Assembly (NCBI GenBank): GCA_937920085.1
Contig: CALETE010000011.1
Location: 112,111-176,110 of the forward strand
Reading direction: 5' to 3'
Length of the DNA stretch: 64,000 nucleotides
Origin: an uncultured Alphaproteobacteria bacterium
GTDB taxonomy: Bacteria > Pseudomonadota > Alphaproteobacteria > Caulobacterales > Caulobacteraceae
A program made the translations under genes and the position numbers. The notes under the pieces are model-generated. The model worked only from the letters and a program-made list of their open reading frames with translations, was not told the origin of the DNA and did not search any database. Shown here in pieces: positions 8,720 to 16,862 of the stretch; positions within the stretch are counted from its first letter, which is position 1, and each line of letters opens with the position of its first letter.

Positions 8720-10558
8720 ATGCCCATTCGTCGCCTCCCCGCAGAAACCGTCAACCGCATCGCAGCGGGCGAAGTGGTGGAACGCCCTGCCAGCGCGGTC
8801 AAGGAACTGGTGGAGAATGCCCTGGATGCCGAAGCGCGTCAGGTAGAGGTTCAGGCTGACGGCGGCGGACTTTCCCGTATCCTGGTGGCCGACGATGGTG
8901 CGGGATTGGGGCCAGAGGACTTGCCGCTGGCGATCGAGCGTCACGCCACCTCCAAGCTTGGCCCAGATGCGGCCGGCGATTACGATCTGCTCAACATCTT
9001 CACCCTGGGCTTTCGCGGAGAAGCCCTGCCCTCCATCGGGTCTGTTGCCCGGCTCAGCATAGCCTCCCGAGCTCGGGGAGTAGCAGATGCCTATGCGATT
9101 CAGGTCGACGGCGGCGCTGTATCAGGGGTGACACCCGCAGCCTTTCCAGGACCTCATGGCGCACGGGTCGAGGTCCGAGACCTGTTCTATGCGACCCCCG
9201 CACGCCTGAAGTTCATGAAGTCGGAGCGGACGGAATCCCAGGCCATTGTCGAAGAGATCAAACGCCAAGCCATGGCCCATGAGGACGTGGCCTTCAGCCT
9301 CGACATTGATGGGCGCCGCATCCTACGCCTGCCTGCCGAGGTCAAGGGCCCTGACGGTCGGCTGGCCCGCCTATCGGCGATCATGGGTCGTGAGTTCTCA
9401 GACAACGCCCTGGCCATAGACTATGTCCGCGATGGAATCGCCCTGACAGGCTTTGCGGGCCTGCCCACCCTGAATCGGGGCAATGCCGCCCACCAGTACC
9501 TGTTCGTCAATGGCAGGCCTGTGCGCGACCGTCTGCTCCAGGGTGCTCTGCGTGGGGCCTATGCTGACTTCTTGGCCCGGGATCGCCATCCCTTGGTTGC
9601 CCTCTACATCGATCTCGATGCCAATCAGGTGGACGTCAATGTGCACCCGGCCAAGGCGGAGGTGCGGTTCCGCGATCCCGCCTTGGTTAGAGGCCTGATT
9701 GTCGGGGGCTTGCGCCATACCCTTGCAGGGGCGGGCCATAGGGCCTCGACCTCTGTCGCCGATGACGTCCTCTCCCATGCGAGGCCAGGTTATGGCTTTG
9801 CGCCCCAAGGCCCCTCGCCGCAGGGTTTTTCCACCTACGCCATGGGTGGCTGGCAGCCTGTTACGCCCCAGGGCCGAGCCCCCGACCTTCCAGGTCTAAG
9901 CGACGTATCTGGCCGGACAGAACCTATCCCCAGTGGCTTTGCCGAAGCCGGCACCCCGACCCCATTCGATCCCATCGACTTCCCACTGGGTGCGGCCCGC
10001 GCCCAGGTCCATGAGACCTATATCGTCGCCCAGACACGGGATGGCATGATCCTGGTTGATCAACATGCGGCCCATGAGCGACTGGTCTATGAGCGTATGA
10101 AGTCGGAAATGGAGCGGGGCGGGGTCGCTCGCCAAGTGCTGCTTCTGCCCGAGGTGGTCGAGCTAGACCCGGCTGACGCCGAGCGGGTGGCTGACCGCGC
10201 CGAGGAACTGGCGGCCCTAGGTCTGATCGTCGAACCCTTCGGCCCAGGTGCCCTCCTGGTCCGCGAAACCCCCGCCCTGCTGGGCGACACCGATGTCCGA
10301 GGTCTGATCCGCGACATTGCCGACGACCTGGCCGAGAATGGCCAAGCCCTCGCCCTCAAAGAGCGTCTGCAGGAGGTCTGCTCCACCATGGCCTGTCACG
10401 GTTCGGTAAGGGCCGGGCGCAGGCTGACGGCCACGGAAATGAACGCCCTGCTGCGGGAGATGGAGGCCACCCCGCACTCCGGGCAATGCAACCATGGCCG
10501 CCCGACCTATGTGGAGCTCAAGCTCGCCGACATTGAGCGCCTATTTGGCCGTCGCTAG
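8720..10558 (+). CDS. mutL: DNA mismatch repair protein MutL, endonuclease type
   Basis: 612 residues from ATG 8720; the upstream part of the frame is not MutL-like. The N-terminal GHKL ATPase shows E-L-V-E-N-A-L-D-A, D-D-G-A-G and G-F-R-G-E-A-L. After a Pro/Gly-rich linker, the C-terminal dimerisation domain carries D-Q-H-A-A-H-E-R-L-V-Y-E near residue 447, an exact match to the DQHA(x)2E(x)4E endonuclease motif, plus A-C-H-G near 557 and Q-C-N-H-G-R-P near 589, which complete the metal site. MutL therefore nicks the nascent strand itself, as expected in bacteria without MutH. Confidence 0.95.
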   Translation: MPIRRLPAETVNRIAAGEVVERPASAVKELVENALDAEARQVEVQADGGGLSRILVADDGAGLGPEDLPLAIERHATSKLGPDAAGDYDLLNIFTLGFRGEALPSIGSVARLSIASRARGVADAYAIQVDGGAVSGVTPAAFPGPHGARVEVRDLFYATPARLKFMKSERTESQAIVEEIKRQAMAHEDVAFSLDIDGRRILRLPAEVKGPDGRLARLSAIMGREFSDNALAIDYVRDGIALTGFAGLPTLNRGNAAHQYLFVNGRPVRDRLLQGALRGAYADFLARDRHPLVALYIDLDANQVDVNVHPAKAEVRFRDPALVRGLIVGGLRHTLAGAGHRASTSVADDVLSHARPGYGFAPQGPSPQGFSTYAMGGWQPVTPQGRAPDLPGLSDVSGRTEPIPSGFAEAGTPTPFDPIDFPLGAARAQVHETYIVAQTRDGMILVDQHAAHERLVYERMKSEMERGGVARQVLLLPEVVELDPADAERVADRAEELAALGLIVEPFGPGALLVRETPALLGDTDVRGLIRDIADDLAENGQALALKERLQEVCSTMACHGSVRAGRRLTATEMNALLREMEATPHSGQCNHGRPTYVELKLADIERLFGRR

Positions 10559-10986
10559 GTCAGAGCGTTTTCCGCGTAGGCGATCATGGCGAGCCCCAGA
10601 TACTCCGTCAGGCCTGGGGCGCGGCCTTCGTAACGCGCCCGAAATTCCGGATGGTCTGCATAGAGCCCAGCAAGGCCGATAAAGGCGTCTCGATTTGGAG
10701 GGCGCTTCCACGCGCGGGCGACCCAGGCGTGGAGCCGGCCAGCAATCGCCCGGGCGGCTTCAGAGTCGGCGGGCAGGCCCTGGGCTAGAGCCCTGGCCAT
10801 ATCTGCTTCTATCTCATCGACTTCGCCCTGGGACGCCGCATAGTCAGAGGCACCCCAATCCTTCATCTTGGCCTTTGAGGCGGCGATCTCGGCCTTGATC
10901 CCCTCGCCATAGCGCGCTTCCAGCCAGGATTCGTGCTCGGCCTGCTTTTTGGGGTCGAAGCCCTGATGGATTTGTCTATCTGTCAT
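10555..10986 (-). CDS. TipAS-domain protein
   Basis: 143 residues from ATG 10986. A TTG start at 11019 would overlap the rsmD stop, but ATG 10986 has an AGGA upstream and gives the usual start. The mostly helical, Glu/Ala-rich sequence with F-D-P-x-x-Q-A-x-x-E near the N-terminus and the Y-x-x-H-P-E-F-x-x-x-Y block matches the TipAS drug-binding domain of TipA-type MerR regulators, here without a DNA-binding domain. TipAS binds thiopeptide antibiotics; stand-alone versions have no settled role. It converges on mutL with a 4-nt overlap and lies 29 bp downstream of rsmD. Confidence 0.65.
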   Translation of the reverse strand: MTDRQIHQGFDPKKQAEHESWLEARYGEGIKAEIAASKAKMKDWGASDYAASQGEVDEIEADMARALAQGLPADSEAARAIAGRLHAWVARAWKRPPNRDAFIGLAGLYADHPEFRARYEGRAPGLTEYLGLAMIAYAENALT

Positions 10987-11015
10987 AGCCGCGCGTCCTG
11001 CCGTCAGGTTGAGGG

Positions 11016-11582
11016 TCAAGGCCGAAAGACGAGAAAATGCACACGGGCGGCTCCGTAGTCGCGAACATCTAAAGCCTCAAAGCCCTCGACCTGGAAATCA
11101 GGTTCCGCAACTCCGCGCTCAAACACGATGATTGCCTCTGGCTCCAGCCAGCCGCCATCGGCCAGGCAACGCAGGGCCTTCTCGCCAAGACCTTTTGAAT
11201 AGGGCGGGTCCAGAAAGACCATGTTGAATACCGGACCATCGGCTGCAGGCTTTGGTCCTAGGTTTGTGGCGTCCCGGCGATGGACCCTCGTCTGGCCAAA
11301 GAGGCTGAAGGCATCGACATTTTCCCGAATAGCACCGCGGGCGGCCTCGTCAGTTTCGACGAACAAGCAGAAGGCCGCGCCCCGCGACAGGGCCTCAAAG
11401 CCCAGGGCACCCGATCCTGCAAACACATCCATCACCCGCGCGCCATCCAGGTTCGGCCCCCAGGCGGCGTGTTCCAGTATGTTGAAAATGGCCTGCCGAG
11501 CCCGGTCAGATGTGGGGCGGGTGGCCGAACCCTCAGGCGTAGAAAGGGCCTTGCCCTTCAGGGCCCCTGAAACAATGCGCAT
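11016..11582 (-). CDS. rsmD: 16S rRNA (guanine(966)-N2)-methyltransferase
   Basis: 188 residues. It starts with R-I-V-S-G and then R-P-T-S-D-R-x-R-Q-A-I-F-N, the RsmD RNA-recognition start. The SAM-binding G-S-G-A-L-G-x-E-A follows, and the catalytic D-P-P-Y lies near residue 125. It methylates G966 of 16S rRNA. It sits downstream of the pseudouridine synthase gene (22 bp), so both rRNA-modification genes probably share a transcript. Confidence 0.93.
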   Translation of the reverse strand: MRIVSGALKGKALSTPEGSATRPTSDRARQAIFNILEHAAWGPNLDGARVMDVFAGSGALGFEALSRGAAFCLFVETDEAARGAIRENVDAFSLFGQTRVHRRDATNLGPKPAADGPVFNMVFLDPPYSKGLGEKALRCLADGGWLEPEAIIVFERGVAEPDFQVEGFEALDVRDYGAARVHFLVFRP

Positions 11583-11604
11583 GTCAGAACTCGCAAATCA
11601 CCGG

Positions 11605-12771
11605 TCAGCCTCGCTTTGGACCGCCCTTAGGCGGGGGGCCCGAGCGGCGGGCGGGCGCGCCCTTGGCCGGCGTAGCTGAGGCGGCTCGCCCCCCGGGTTT
11701 TGAGGTCGATGGACGCGCTGATCCCGGACCCTTGGGCCCCTCCCCCGTCCGATTGCGCCCGATCACGGCGGGGCCAGGCTTGGAGGGGCGCGACTTGGTG
11801 GGATGGCTGGTCTTGGGTTTGGCCTTGGCCCAGCCTGCCTTGTATTCTTTTTTGACAGGGACGACCGGCAAGGACGGATCGCGCAAGGAGACCGTCTTGG
11901 CCCCAGGCCCCGTCCTGCGCTGTGAGCCCACAGGCAAGGGTGCTGATCGCCACTGAGTCTTATCACCTACGGGCAGGTTCTCCGGGTCGATATAGGCGGC
12001 CAATTGCTCTCGGATGACTCGCGGCCCAACTTCTTCCACCGCGCCGACCGGCAAGGTGGCCAGGGCATAGGGGCCATAGGACAAACGGATCAGACGATTG
12101 ACCTTCAGGCCAAGGGATTCGAGCACCCGCCGCACTTCGCGGTTTTTACCCTCGGCCAGGGTCAGGGTAATCCAGAGGTTCGATCCGCTCGGACCATCCT
12201 TGGCCTTGTCGAGAATAGCCTCGATAGCCCCATAGCGGACGCCCTCAATGGTGACGCCGTCCTTCAAACGGTCCAGGCGTTCTTGGGTGACCCGGCCGTG
12301 AGCTCGGGCGCGATAGCGTCGAATCAAGGCGGTCGCCGGGAGCTCAAGAGCCCGAGCCAGACCTCCGTCATTGGTCAGTAGCAGTAGACCTTCGGTATTG
12401 AGGTCGAGACGGCCGATGGAAATCAGCCTGGGTAGACCCGGCGGCAGGGCGTCAAAAACCGTTGGTCGACCCTGAGGGTCGCTGTGGCTGGTCATCAGCC
12501 CCACGGGCTTATGGTAGCGAAACAGCCGAGTCGGCTCTGCATCGGCCACCACCTCTCCGTCGAGGGTGACAATGTCGTTGGGCCCGACCTTGACCGCCGG
12601 CGTGGTGAGAACCCGACCATTGAGCGCCACGCGACCAGCCTCGATCAGGCGCTCCACTTCGCGACGAGAGGCGACCCCGGCCCTGGCAAGGGACTTGGCA
12701 ATGCGCTCGCCGCCTGCTTCAGGGGATTGACCCGCAGGCGCGTCGGGGGTTCGTAGGGGATCGTGGACCAT
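11605..12771 (-). CDS. rluB: RluB/RsuA-family 23S rRNA pseudouridine synthase with basic tail
   Basis: 388 residues from ATG 12771. An S4 RNA-binding domain (A-S-R-R-E-V-E-R-L-I) occupies about residues 22-70. The synthase domain carries the catalytic Asp in G-R-L-D-L-N-T-E-G near residue 128 and ends with the R-x-L-x-L-G-L-x-V-x-x-L-x-R block. The last 110 or so residues are low complexity, rich in Lys, Pro, Gly, Ser and Arg, and are probably disordered and RNA-binding. Such tails are common in alphaproteobacterial members. RluB acts on U2605, but RluE/RluF-like specificity cannot be excluded. Its start region overlaps the divergent tadA start. Confidence 0.85.
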   Translation of the reverse strand: MVHDPLRTPDAPAGQSPEAGGERIAKSLARAGVASRREVERLIEAGRVALNGRVLTTPAVKVGPNDIVTLDGEVVADAEPTRLFRYHKPVGLMTSHSDPQGRPTVFDALPPGLPRLISIGRLDLNTEGLLLLTNDGGLARALELPATALIRRYRARAHGRVTQERLDRLKDGVTIEGVRYGAIEAILDKAKDGPSGSNLWITLTLAEGKNREVRRVLESLGLKVNRLIRLSYGPYALATLPVGAVEEVGPRVIREQLAAYIDPENLPVGDKTQWRSAPLPVGSQRRTGPGAKTVSLRDPSLPVVPVKKEYKAGWAKAKPKTSHPTKSRPSKPGPAVIGRNRTGEGPKGPGSARPSTSKPGGRAASATPAKGAPARRSGPPPKGGPKRG

Positions 12772-13227
12772 GATCAACTCACCATGCGCATCGCCCTGCA
12801 AGCGGCGCAAGACGCCGCAGCAAATGGCGAGGCACCTATTGGGGCCGTTGTGGTCGATCCGACCACAGGAGATATCGTCTCTATAGGGTCAAATCGGTCG
12901 ATTACCGACCATGATCCGACGGCCCACGCAGAAATAGTTGCCCTAAGGCTGGCGGCGCAGAAGTTGGGCAATTACCGACTGACCGATCTGACCCTGGTGG
13001 TGACCCTCGAACCCTGCGCCATGTGCGCTGGGGCGATCAGCCACGCCCGGATCGGCAGACTGGTCTTTGGCGCAGAAGACCCCAAGGGGGGTGCCGTCGT
13101 GAACGGTCCGAAGTTTTTCGAACACGCCACCTGTCACTGGCGCCCCACCGTTGAAGGCGGTGTCCTGGCCGAAGAAAGCTCAAACCTGCTGAAGAGCTTC
13201 TTCCGCGCCCGCCGCAAGTCCTCCTAG
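12763..13227 (+). CDS. tadA: tRNA-specific adenosine deaminase
   Basis: 154 residues. H-A-E at 55-57 and P-C-x-M-C at 86-90 form the zinc-binding cytidine-deaminase-fold site; G-E-A-P-I-G-A-V-V-V near residue 22 is typical of TadA. It converts A34 to inosine in tRNA-Arg(ACG). The listed start is GTG 12763, which overlaps the start of the opposing rluB gene by 9 bp; ATG 12784 would avoid the overlap but leave only a few residues before the conserved first helix. It converges with the dienelactone hydrolase gene (4-nt overlap). Confidence 0.9.
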   Translation: MDHDQLTMRIALQAAQDAAANGEAPIGAVVVDPTTGDIVSIGSNRSITDHDPTAHAEIVALRLAAQKLGNYRLTDLTLVVTLEPCAMCAGAISHARIGRLVFGAEDPKGGAVVNGPKFFEHATCHWRPTVEGGVLAEESSNLLKSFFRARRKSS

Positions 13228-14075
13228 ACCAGGGCCCGCTGATAGAGGGCCAGAAGTTCGCCCCAGGCCTTTTCGGCAGCGACCTGATTGTAGATGGCCG
13301 AGCCCGGTACGCACCAGCCGTGCAGGGCGTCCGAATAGACCTCGATTTTTGCCACGCCATTGACCGCAGCGAAGGCAGCCTTGAGACTATCCTTTGCCGT
13401 TGGCTGAGCCTTATCGTCATTGGAGGCTATGCCGAAATAGCACTGGGCCTTAATCTTGGGGACCAGCAGGTGGGGACTATCGGCCTTGTCGGTAACCAAG
13501 CCACCACCGTGGAAAGATCCCGCAGCACCAATCCGCGCCGGCAGGGCGGCAGAGGTCTGCAAGGTCATGGGCCCACCCATGCAATAGCCCTGCACACCGG
13601 CCTTAGCCTTTTTGTTGGTGACCTTTTGTGCGTCCAGAAAACCAAGGAAGGCGACAGAGTCCCTCATCACGGCCTCGGGGATCAGAGGTGCCCTGATGAT
13701 GGCCAGCTTGGCGCGGTCATCAGCATTTCCGAAATCAAAGGGTCCAGTAAAAACCGGCGCCGGCCGCGACCGGTAAAAAGGATTTGGCACCAGAACAACA
13801 TAGCCAGAGGCCGCCAGACGTCTGGCCATGTCGCGGAAGGCTGGACGCAGACCCAAGGCGTCGGGCCAGATCAGGACGGCGGGCCACCTGCCCTTACCTG
13901 CCGGGTGAAAGAGGGCGGCATCGCAATTGCCGTCGTCGGTCTTGATGAGGACGTCGGTCTCGACCACATCTGCGGCCTTGGCCTCGCCTGCCATAGCGAC
14001 CACTGTGGTCGCACCGGTCAGGGCCGTAAAATCGCGACGGGAAAAATTCGGGGCGCTTAGATCGTCGGCAGCCAT
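13224..14075 (-). CDS. Tat-exported dienelactone hydrolase family protein
   Basis: 283 residues from ATG 14075, chosen because an AGGAGA lies eight bases upstream. A twin-arginine signal (S-R-R-D-F then a hydrophobic stretch to A-K-A) occupies residues 12-34, so the folded protein is expected in the periplasm. The alpha/beta-hydrolase nucleophile is Cys165 in G-Y-C-M-G-G, and D-A-L-H-G-W near residue 252 supplies His, as in the Cys-Asp-His triad of dienelactone hydrolases. The true substrate is unknown; many such proteins are general esterases. The 136-bp divergent region upstream holds the promoter of the secreted protein at 14212. Confidence 0.88.
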   Translation of the reverse strand: MAADDLSAPNFSRRDFTALTGATTVVAMAGEAKAADVVETDVLIKTDDGNCDAALFHPAGKGRWPAVLIWPDALGLRPAFRDMARRLAASGYVVLVPNPFYRSRPAPVFTGPFDFGNADDRAKLAIIRAPLIPEAVMRDSVAFLGFLDAQKVTNKKAKAGVQGYCMGGPMTLQTSAALPARIGAAGSFHGGGLVTDKADSPHLLVPKIKAQCYFGIASNDDKAQPTAKDSLKAAFAAVNGVAKIEVYSDALHGWCVPGSAIYNQVAAEKAWGELLALYQRALV

Positions 14076-14174
14076 GACGCTGTCTCCTGTTTGGCGGAAG
14101 TTCATGGACTATTACCCAGTCGCCGCTCGCCAGCAACTGCGCCGTGGGGCCTCTGGCGCGACCTCGATCTCGGG

Positions 14175-14201
14175 TGTAACCAGGACGGGTAAAAGCACGA
14201 G
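14175..14201 (+). promoter_or_regulatory. Sigma-F-like ECF promoter
   Basis: TGTAACC (14175-14181), 16 bp, then CGAG (14198-14201). This nearly equals the TGTAACC-N16-CGAA consensus described for sigma-F in Caulobacter and resembles the two elements in front of bufA and sigF in this same window. The expected transcription start lies only a few bases before the ATG at 14212, so the message would be almost leaderless. Confidence 0.55.
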
Positions 14202-14211
14202 AGAATCATCC

Positions 14212-14814
14212 ATGTTGTTCCAGCGCTCTGCCGTTATGGCTCTGACCATCACCCTTGCAGCCGCCGCGGCCCACGCCCAACCCGCCGCACCGCAGATCAT
14301 CCGTGGAGCCGTCACAGCGGCGTCAGCCGATGCCCTGACCATCAAGGGCAAGGATGGCAAGCCCATTACGGTGACCATGGTCAAGGGCTGGACCGTCGCC
14401 CTCATGAAGCCCATCACGGTGGACGCCATCCAACCCGGCAGTTTCATCGGCACGTCCGAAATGCCCCAGGCCGACGGCAATGGTAAATCCCTTGAGGTTC
14501 ATGTCTTCCCCCCCGGCGTGAAGATGGGCGAAGGTCACTATGACTGGAACCTGAAAAAGGGCTCCATGATGACGAACGGGACCGTGGGCAAGGTGGTCAA
14601 GGGCAAGAACGGCCAGGAGCTAGACGTGGCCTACTCCTATGGCACGCGACATATTGTCGTGCCCAAGAAGGTCCCGATCGTTCAGATCACAGCTGGTGAC
14701 CGGTCCATGATCAAGCCGGGCGCAAAGGTGTTCCTGATCGCTCAGTCCACCGCAGCCGGTCTGATCAGCAATTCCGTCTCCACCGGCGAAGGTGGCAAGG
14801 CACCGCCTATGTAG
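14212..14814 (+). CDS. Secreted DUF5666-like protein, candidate sigma-F regulon member
   Basis: 200 residues from ATG 14212; the frame is open further upstream, but this is the start that gives a proper signal peptide (positive n-region, hydrophobic core, cleavage after A-H-A near residue 22). The mature part is beta-rich and has repeated V-x-G/T-x-V modules typical of small OB-like DUF5666 domains (R-G-A-V-T-A-A-S-A-D-A-L-T-I-K-G and G-T-V-G-K-V-V-K-G). It has several Met and His residues (G-E-G-H-Y, S-M-M) but no clear metal motif and no Cys after the signal. The function is unknown. The upstream promoter suggests induction by metal or oxidative stress. Confidence 0.75.
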   Translation: MLFQRSAVMALTITLAAAAAHAQPAAPQIIRGAVTAASADALTIKGKDGKPITVTMVKGWTVALMKPITVDAIQPGSFIGTSEMPQADGNGKSLEVHVFPPGVKMGEGHYDWNLKKGSMMTNGTVGKVVKGKNGQELDVAYSYGTRHIVVPKKVPIVQITAGDRSMIKPGAKVFLIAQSTAAGLISNSVSTGEGGKAPPM

Positions 14815-14823
14815 GTCGATGCC

Positions 14824-15996
14824 TTAGGCTAATCTGGCGGTCATGGCCGCTAGGGCAGCCTTGGTGTCTGCCTTGAAGCCCTGGGCCTCGAGGGCTTCGC
14901 ACAGAGCCGTCAGGCAAAGCCGCACGTGCCATGGGGTCGCTGAGGCCCCCATGAGGCCGATGCGCCAGACCTTCCCCTTAAGTGGACCGAGGCCCGCACC
15001 GAGTTCTAAGTCCCACTTCTCAAGGACATAGGCTCGGACCGCGGCCTCATCAACGCCCTCGGGAACCAGTATGGTGTTGAGCTGTGGAAGGCGGTGCTGT
15101 GGGGCCACAAGGAACTTGAGACCTGCGGCTTCGATCCCGGCGGCAAGGGCCTCATGGCTGCGAGCATGACGGACCTGGACGGCCTGCTGGCCCTCTTCGA
15201 ACAGGGCGACAAGGCACTCATGCAAGCCATAGAGGGCATTGATCGGAGCCGTGTGGTGATAGGTGCGGCCACCGTCACCGCCCCAATAGCTCATCAGCAG
15301 ATTGAAGTCGCAGAGCCAGTTCCGCACCTTGGTCTTGCGCGCGGTGATGGCGGCCTGGGCGCGCTTGGATAAGGCAATGGGTGAAAGGCCTGGAGGGGCC
15401 GAAAGACACTTCTGGGTGCCGGAATAGACTGCGTCAGCATCCCAAGCTGCCACATCCACAGGGATACCGCCCAGGGAGGTCACACAATCAACAATGGACA
15501 GTGCCCCATATTTCCGAGCCAGGGCGCAAAGTGTGGCAGCATCCGAGCGGACACCGGTGGAGGTTTCAGCGTGGACAAAGGCTAGGACCTTGACCGGACC
15601 TGCTGCCTTCAGGGCTTCCTCAACCACGGCCGGGTCAACCGGCAGACCCCAGTCGAACTCGACCTTGGTGACCTCTGCGCCGGCTCGATCGGCCATATCG
15701 GCCATACGGCCACCAAACGCCCCATTCACAGCGATCACCGCCCGTTCGCCCGGTTCCAGCAGGTTCATAATGGCGGCTTCCATCCCCGCCGTCCCCGGTG
15801 CCGGTAGGGGCACGCAGGCATGATCAGGGGCGTTGAACAGACGGGCCAGGGCGGCCTTGATCTCTTCCATCAGGGCCTGGAACTGCGGGTCCAGGTGGCC
15901 GATGGTCGGGCGCGCCAGGGCGGCCAGCACCCGGGGGCTGACGTCCGAAGGACCGGGCCCCATCAGGATACGGCGCGGTGGCTGGAAGCTTTGCAT
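14824..15996 (-). CDS. Class V aminotransferase, alanine/serine-glyoxylate type
   Basis: 390 residues with the fold type I PLP architecture: G-P-G-P-S start, P-G-T-A-G-M-E-A loop near 67, E-T-S-T-G near 145, D-C-V-T-S-L-G-G near 170, and the PLP Lys at about 196 in G-T-Q-K-C-L. This combination is that of AGXT-like enzymes that transaminate glyoxylate with alanine or serine. It is cytosolic. Phosphonate aminotransferases (PhnW-like) and aspartate-tyrosine relatives share the family, so the donor specificity is not certain. Its stop lies 9 bp from the stop of the convergent secreted-protein gene. Confidence 0.85.
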   Translation of the reverse strand: MQSFQPPRRILMGPGPSDVSPRVLAALARPTIGHLDPQFQALMEEIKAALARLFNAPDHACVPLPAPGTAGMEAAIMNLLEPGERAVIAVNGAFGGRMADMADRAGAEVTKVEFDWGLPVDPAVVEEALKAAGPVKVLAFVHAETSTGVRSDAATLCALARKYGALSIVDCVTSLGGIPVDVAAWDADAVYSGTQKCLSAPPGLSPIALSKRAQAAITARKTKVRNWLCDFNLLMSYWGGDGGRTYHHTAPINALYGLHECLVALFEEGQQAVQVRHARSHEALAAGIEAAGLKFLVAPQHRLPQLNTILVPEGVDEAAVRAYVLEKWDLELGAGLGPLKGKVWRIGLMGASATPWHVRLCLTALCEALEAQGFKADTKAALAAMTARLA

Positions 15997-16082
15997 GATC
16001 AGTCCTATGGAAAACAGCGGCTCTGAAAGTTGCGCCCCTTCTCCCTTCGCAGCCGTCGAAAGACAAGGGGCCTACGGTTGGT

Positions 16083-16853
16083 TTAGCGGAGTATGCGCGC
16101 CTCGATCTGCGCCCTGCGGCGAGAATCAACGCCAAGTACGCCAGACAGATAAGCATCGAAGGAACCAGAGGTCGCCGCGATCTGGGCAAAGGCGGCATCC
16201 AAATAAGACTCATGAACGCTAACGGCGACCTTTAGGGCGTCTTCGCTTACCTCCTTGCCGGCGGTATTGCGGATCCAGGGGCCGAGGAAGTCGATCCGCT
16301 TCTGCATGCGGCCTTCGTGATTGGTCGCCAGGAAATCAGCACGGATATCGTCAGCATGAACGCCAGCTAGGTGATGGGTCAGAGCGCAGATCATGCCGGT
16401 GCGGTCCTTGCCTGCGGAACAATGCACCAGGATTGCGCCCTCAGAGTCTGCCAAGACCTGAAAATACCTTGAGAACAGGTCTACATATCGGGGGTCATAG
16501 GGGGTCGCCCGGTAGAAGCTGAGGGAGTCCTCGCGGAACCAGTCGGCGTCGACCACGTGGCTGGCAGCCATAAGATGGGACCAGTCGCTGCCTTCAGGCT
16601 CGTGGTCATTTTCCACCACATGGGCGTCGAAATCGGTCCAGCGACGGGAAGGCTCCCTTTGACGCTCCATGGGCCGGCGAAGGTCGACGATAGCCTTGAC
16701 CCCAAGCTGACCCAACACCTCGATATCTTCGTCCGAGGCATAGGCATGATTGGCAGACCGGAACAGGATCCCACGCTTCAGCCCCCGACCACAGACGGTG
16801 TCATAGCCGCCGAAGTCGCGGAAGTTTTCGATGGTTTCAATATGCGGCGTCAT
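16083..16853 (-). CDS. Tyrosine/serine protein phosphatase (Y_phosphatase3 family)
   Basis: 256 residues. The P-loop H-C-S-A-G-K-D-R-T-G places the nucleophile at Cys145 and the phosphate-binding Arg at 151; N-F-R-D-F-G-G-Y at residues 10-17 is the usual N-terminal signature. The same fold covers bacterial PtpB-like phosphatases acting on phosphotyrosine, phosphoserine or phosphoinositides. It follows amn by 9 bp, so the two are one transcription unit. Confidence 0.85.
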   Translation of the reverse strand: MTPHIETIENFRDFGGYDTVCGRGLKRGILFRSANHAYASDEDIEVLGQLGVKAIVDLRRPMERQREPSRRWTDFDAHVVENDHEPEGSDWSHLMAASHVVDADWFREDSLSFYRATPYDPRYVDLFSRYFQVLADSEGAILVHCSAGKDRTGMICALTHHLAGVHADDIRADFLATNHEGRMQKRIDFLGPWIRNTAGKEVSEDALKVAVSVHESYLDAAFAQIAATSGSFDAYLSGVLGVDSRRRAQIEARILR

Positions 16854-16862
16854 CAGATCGAC

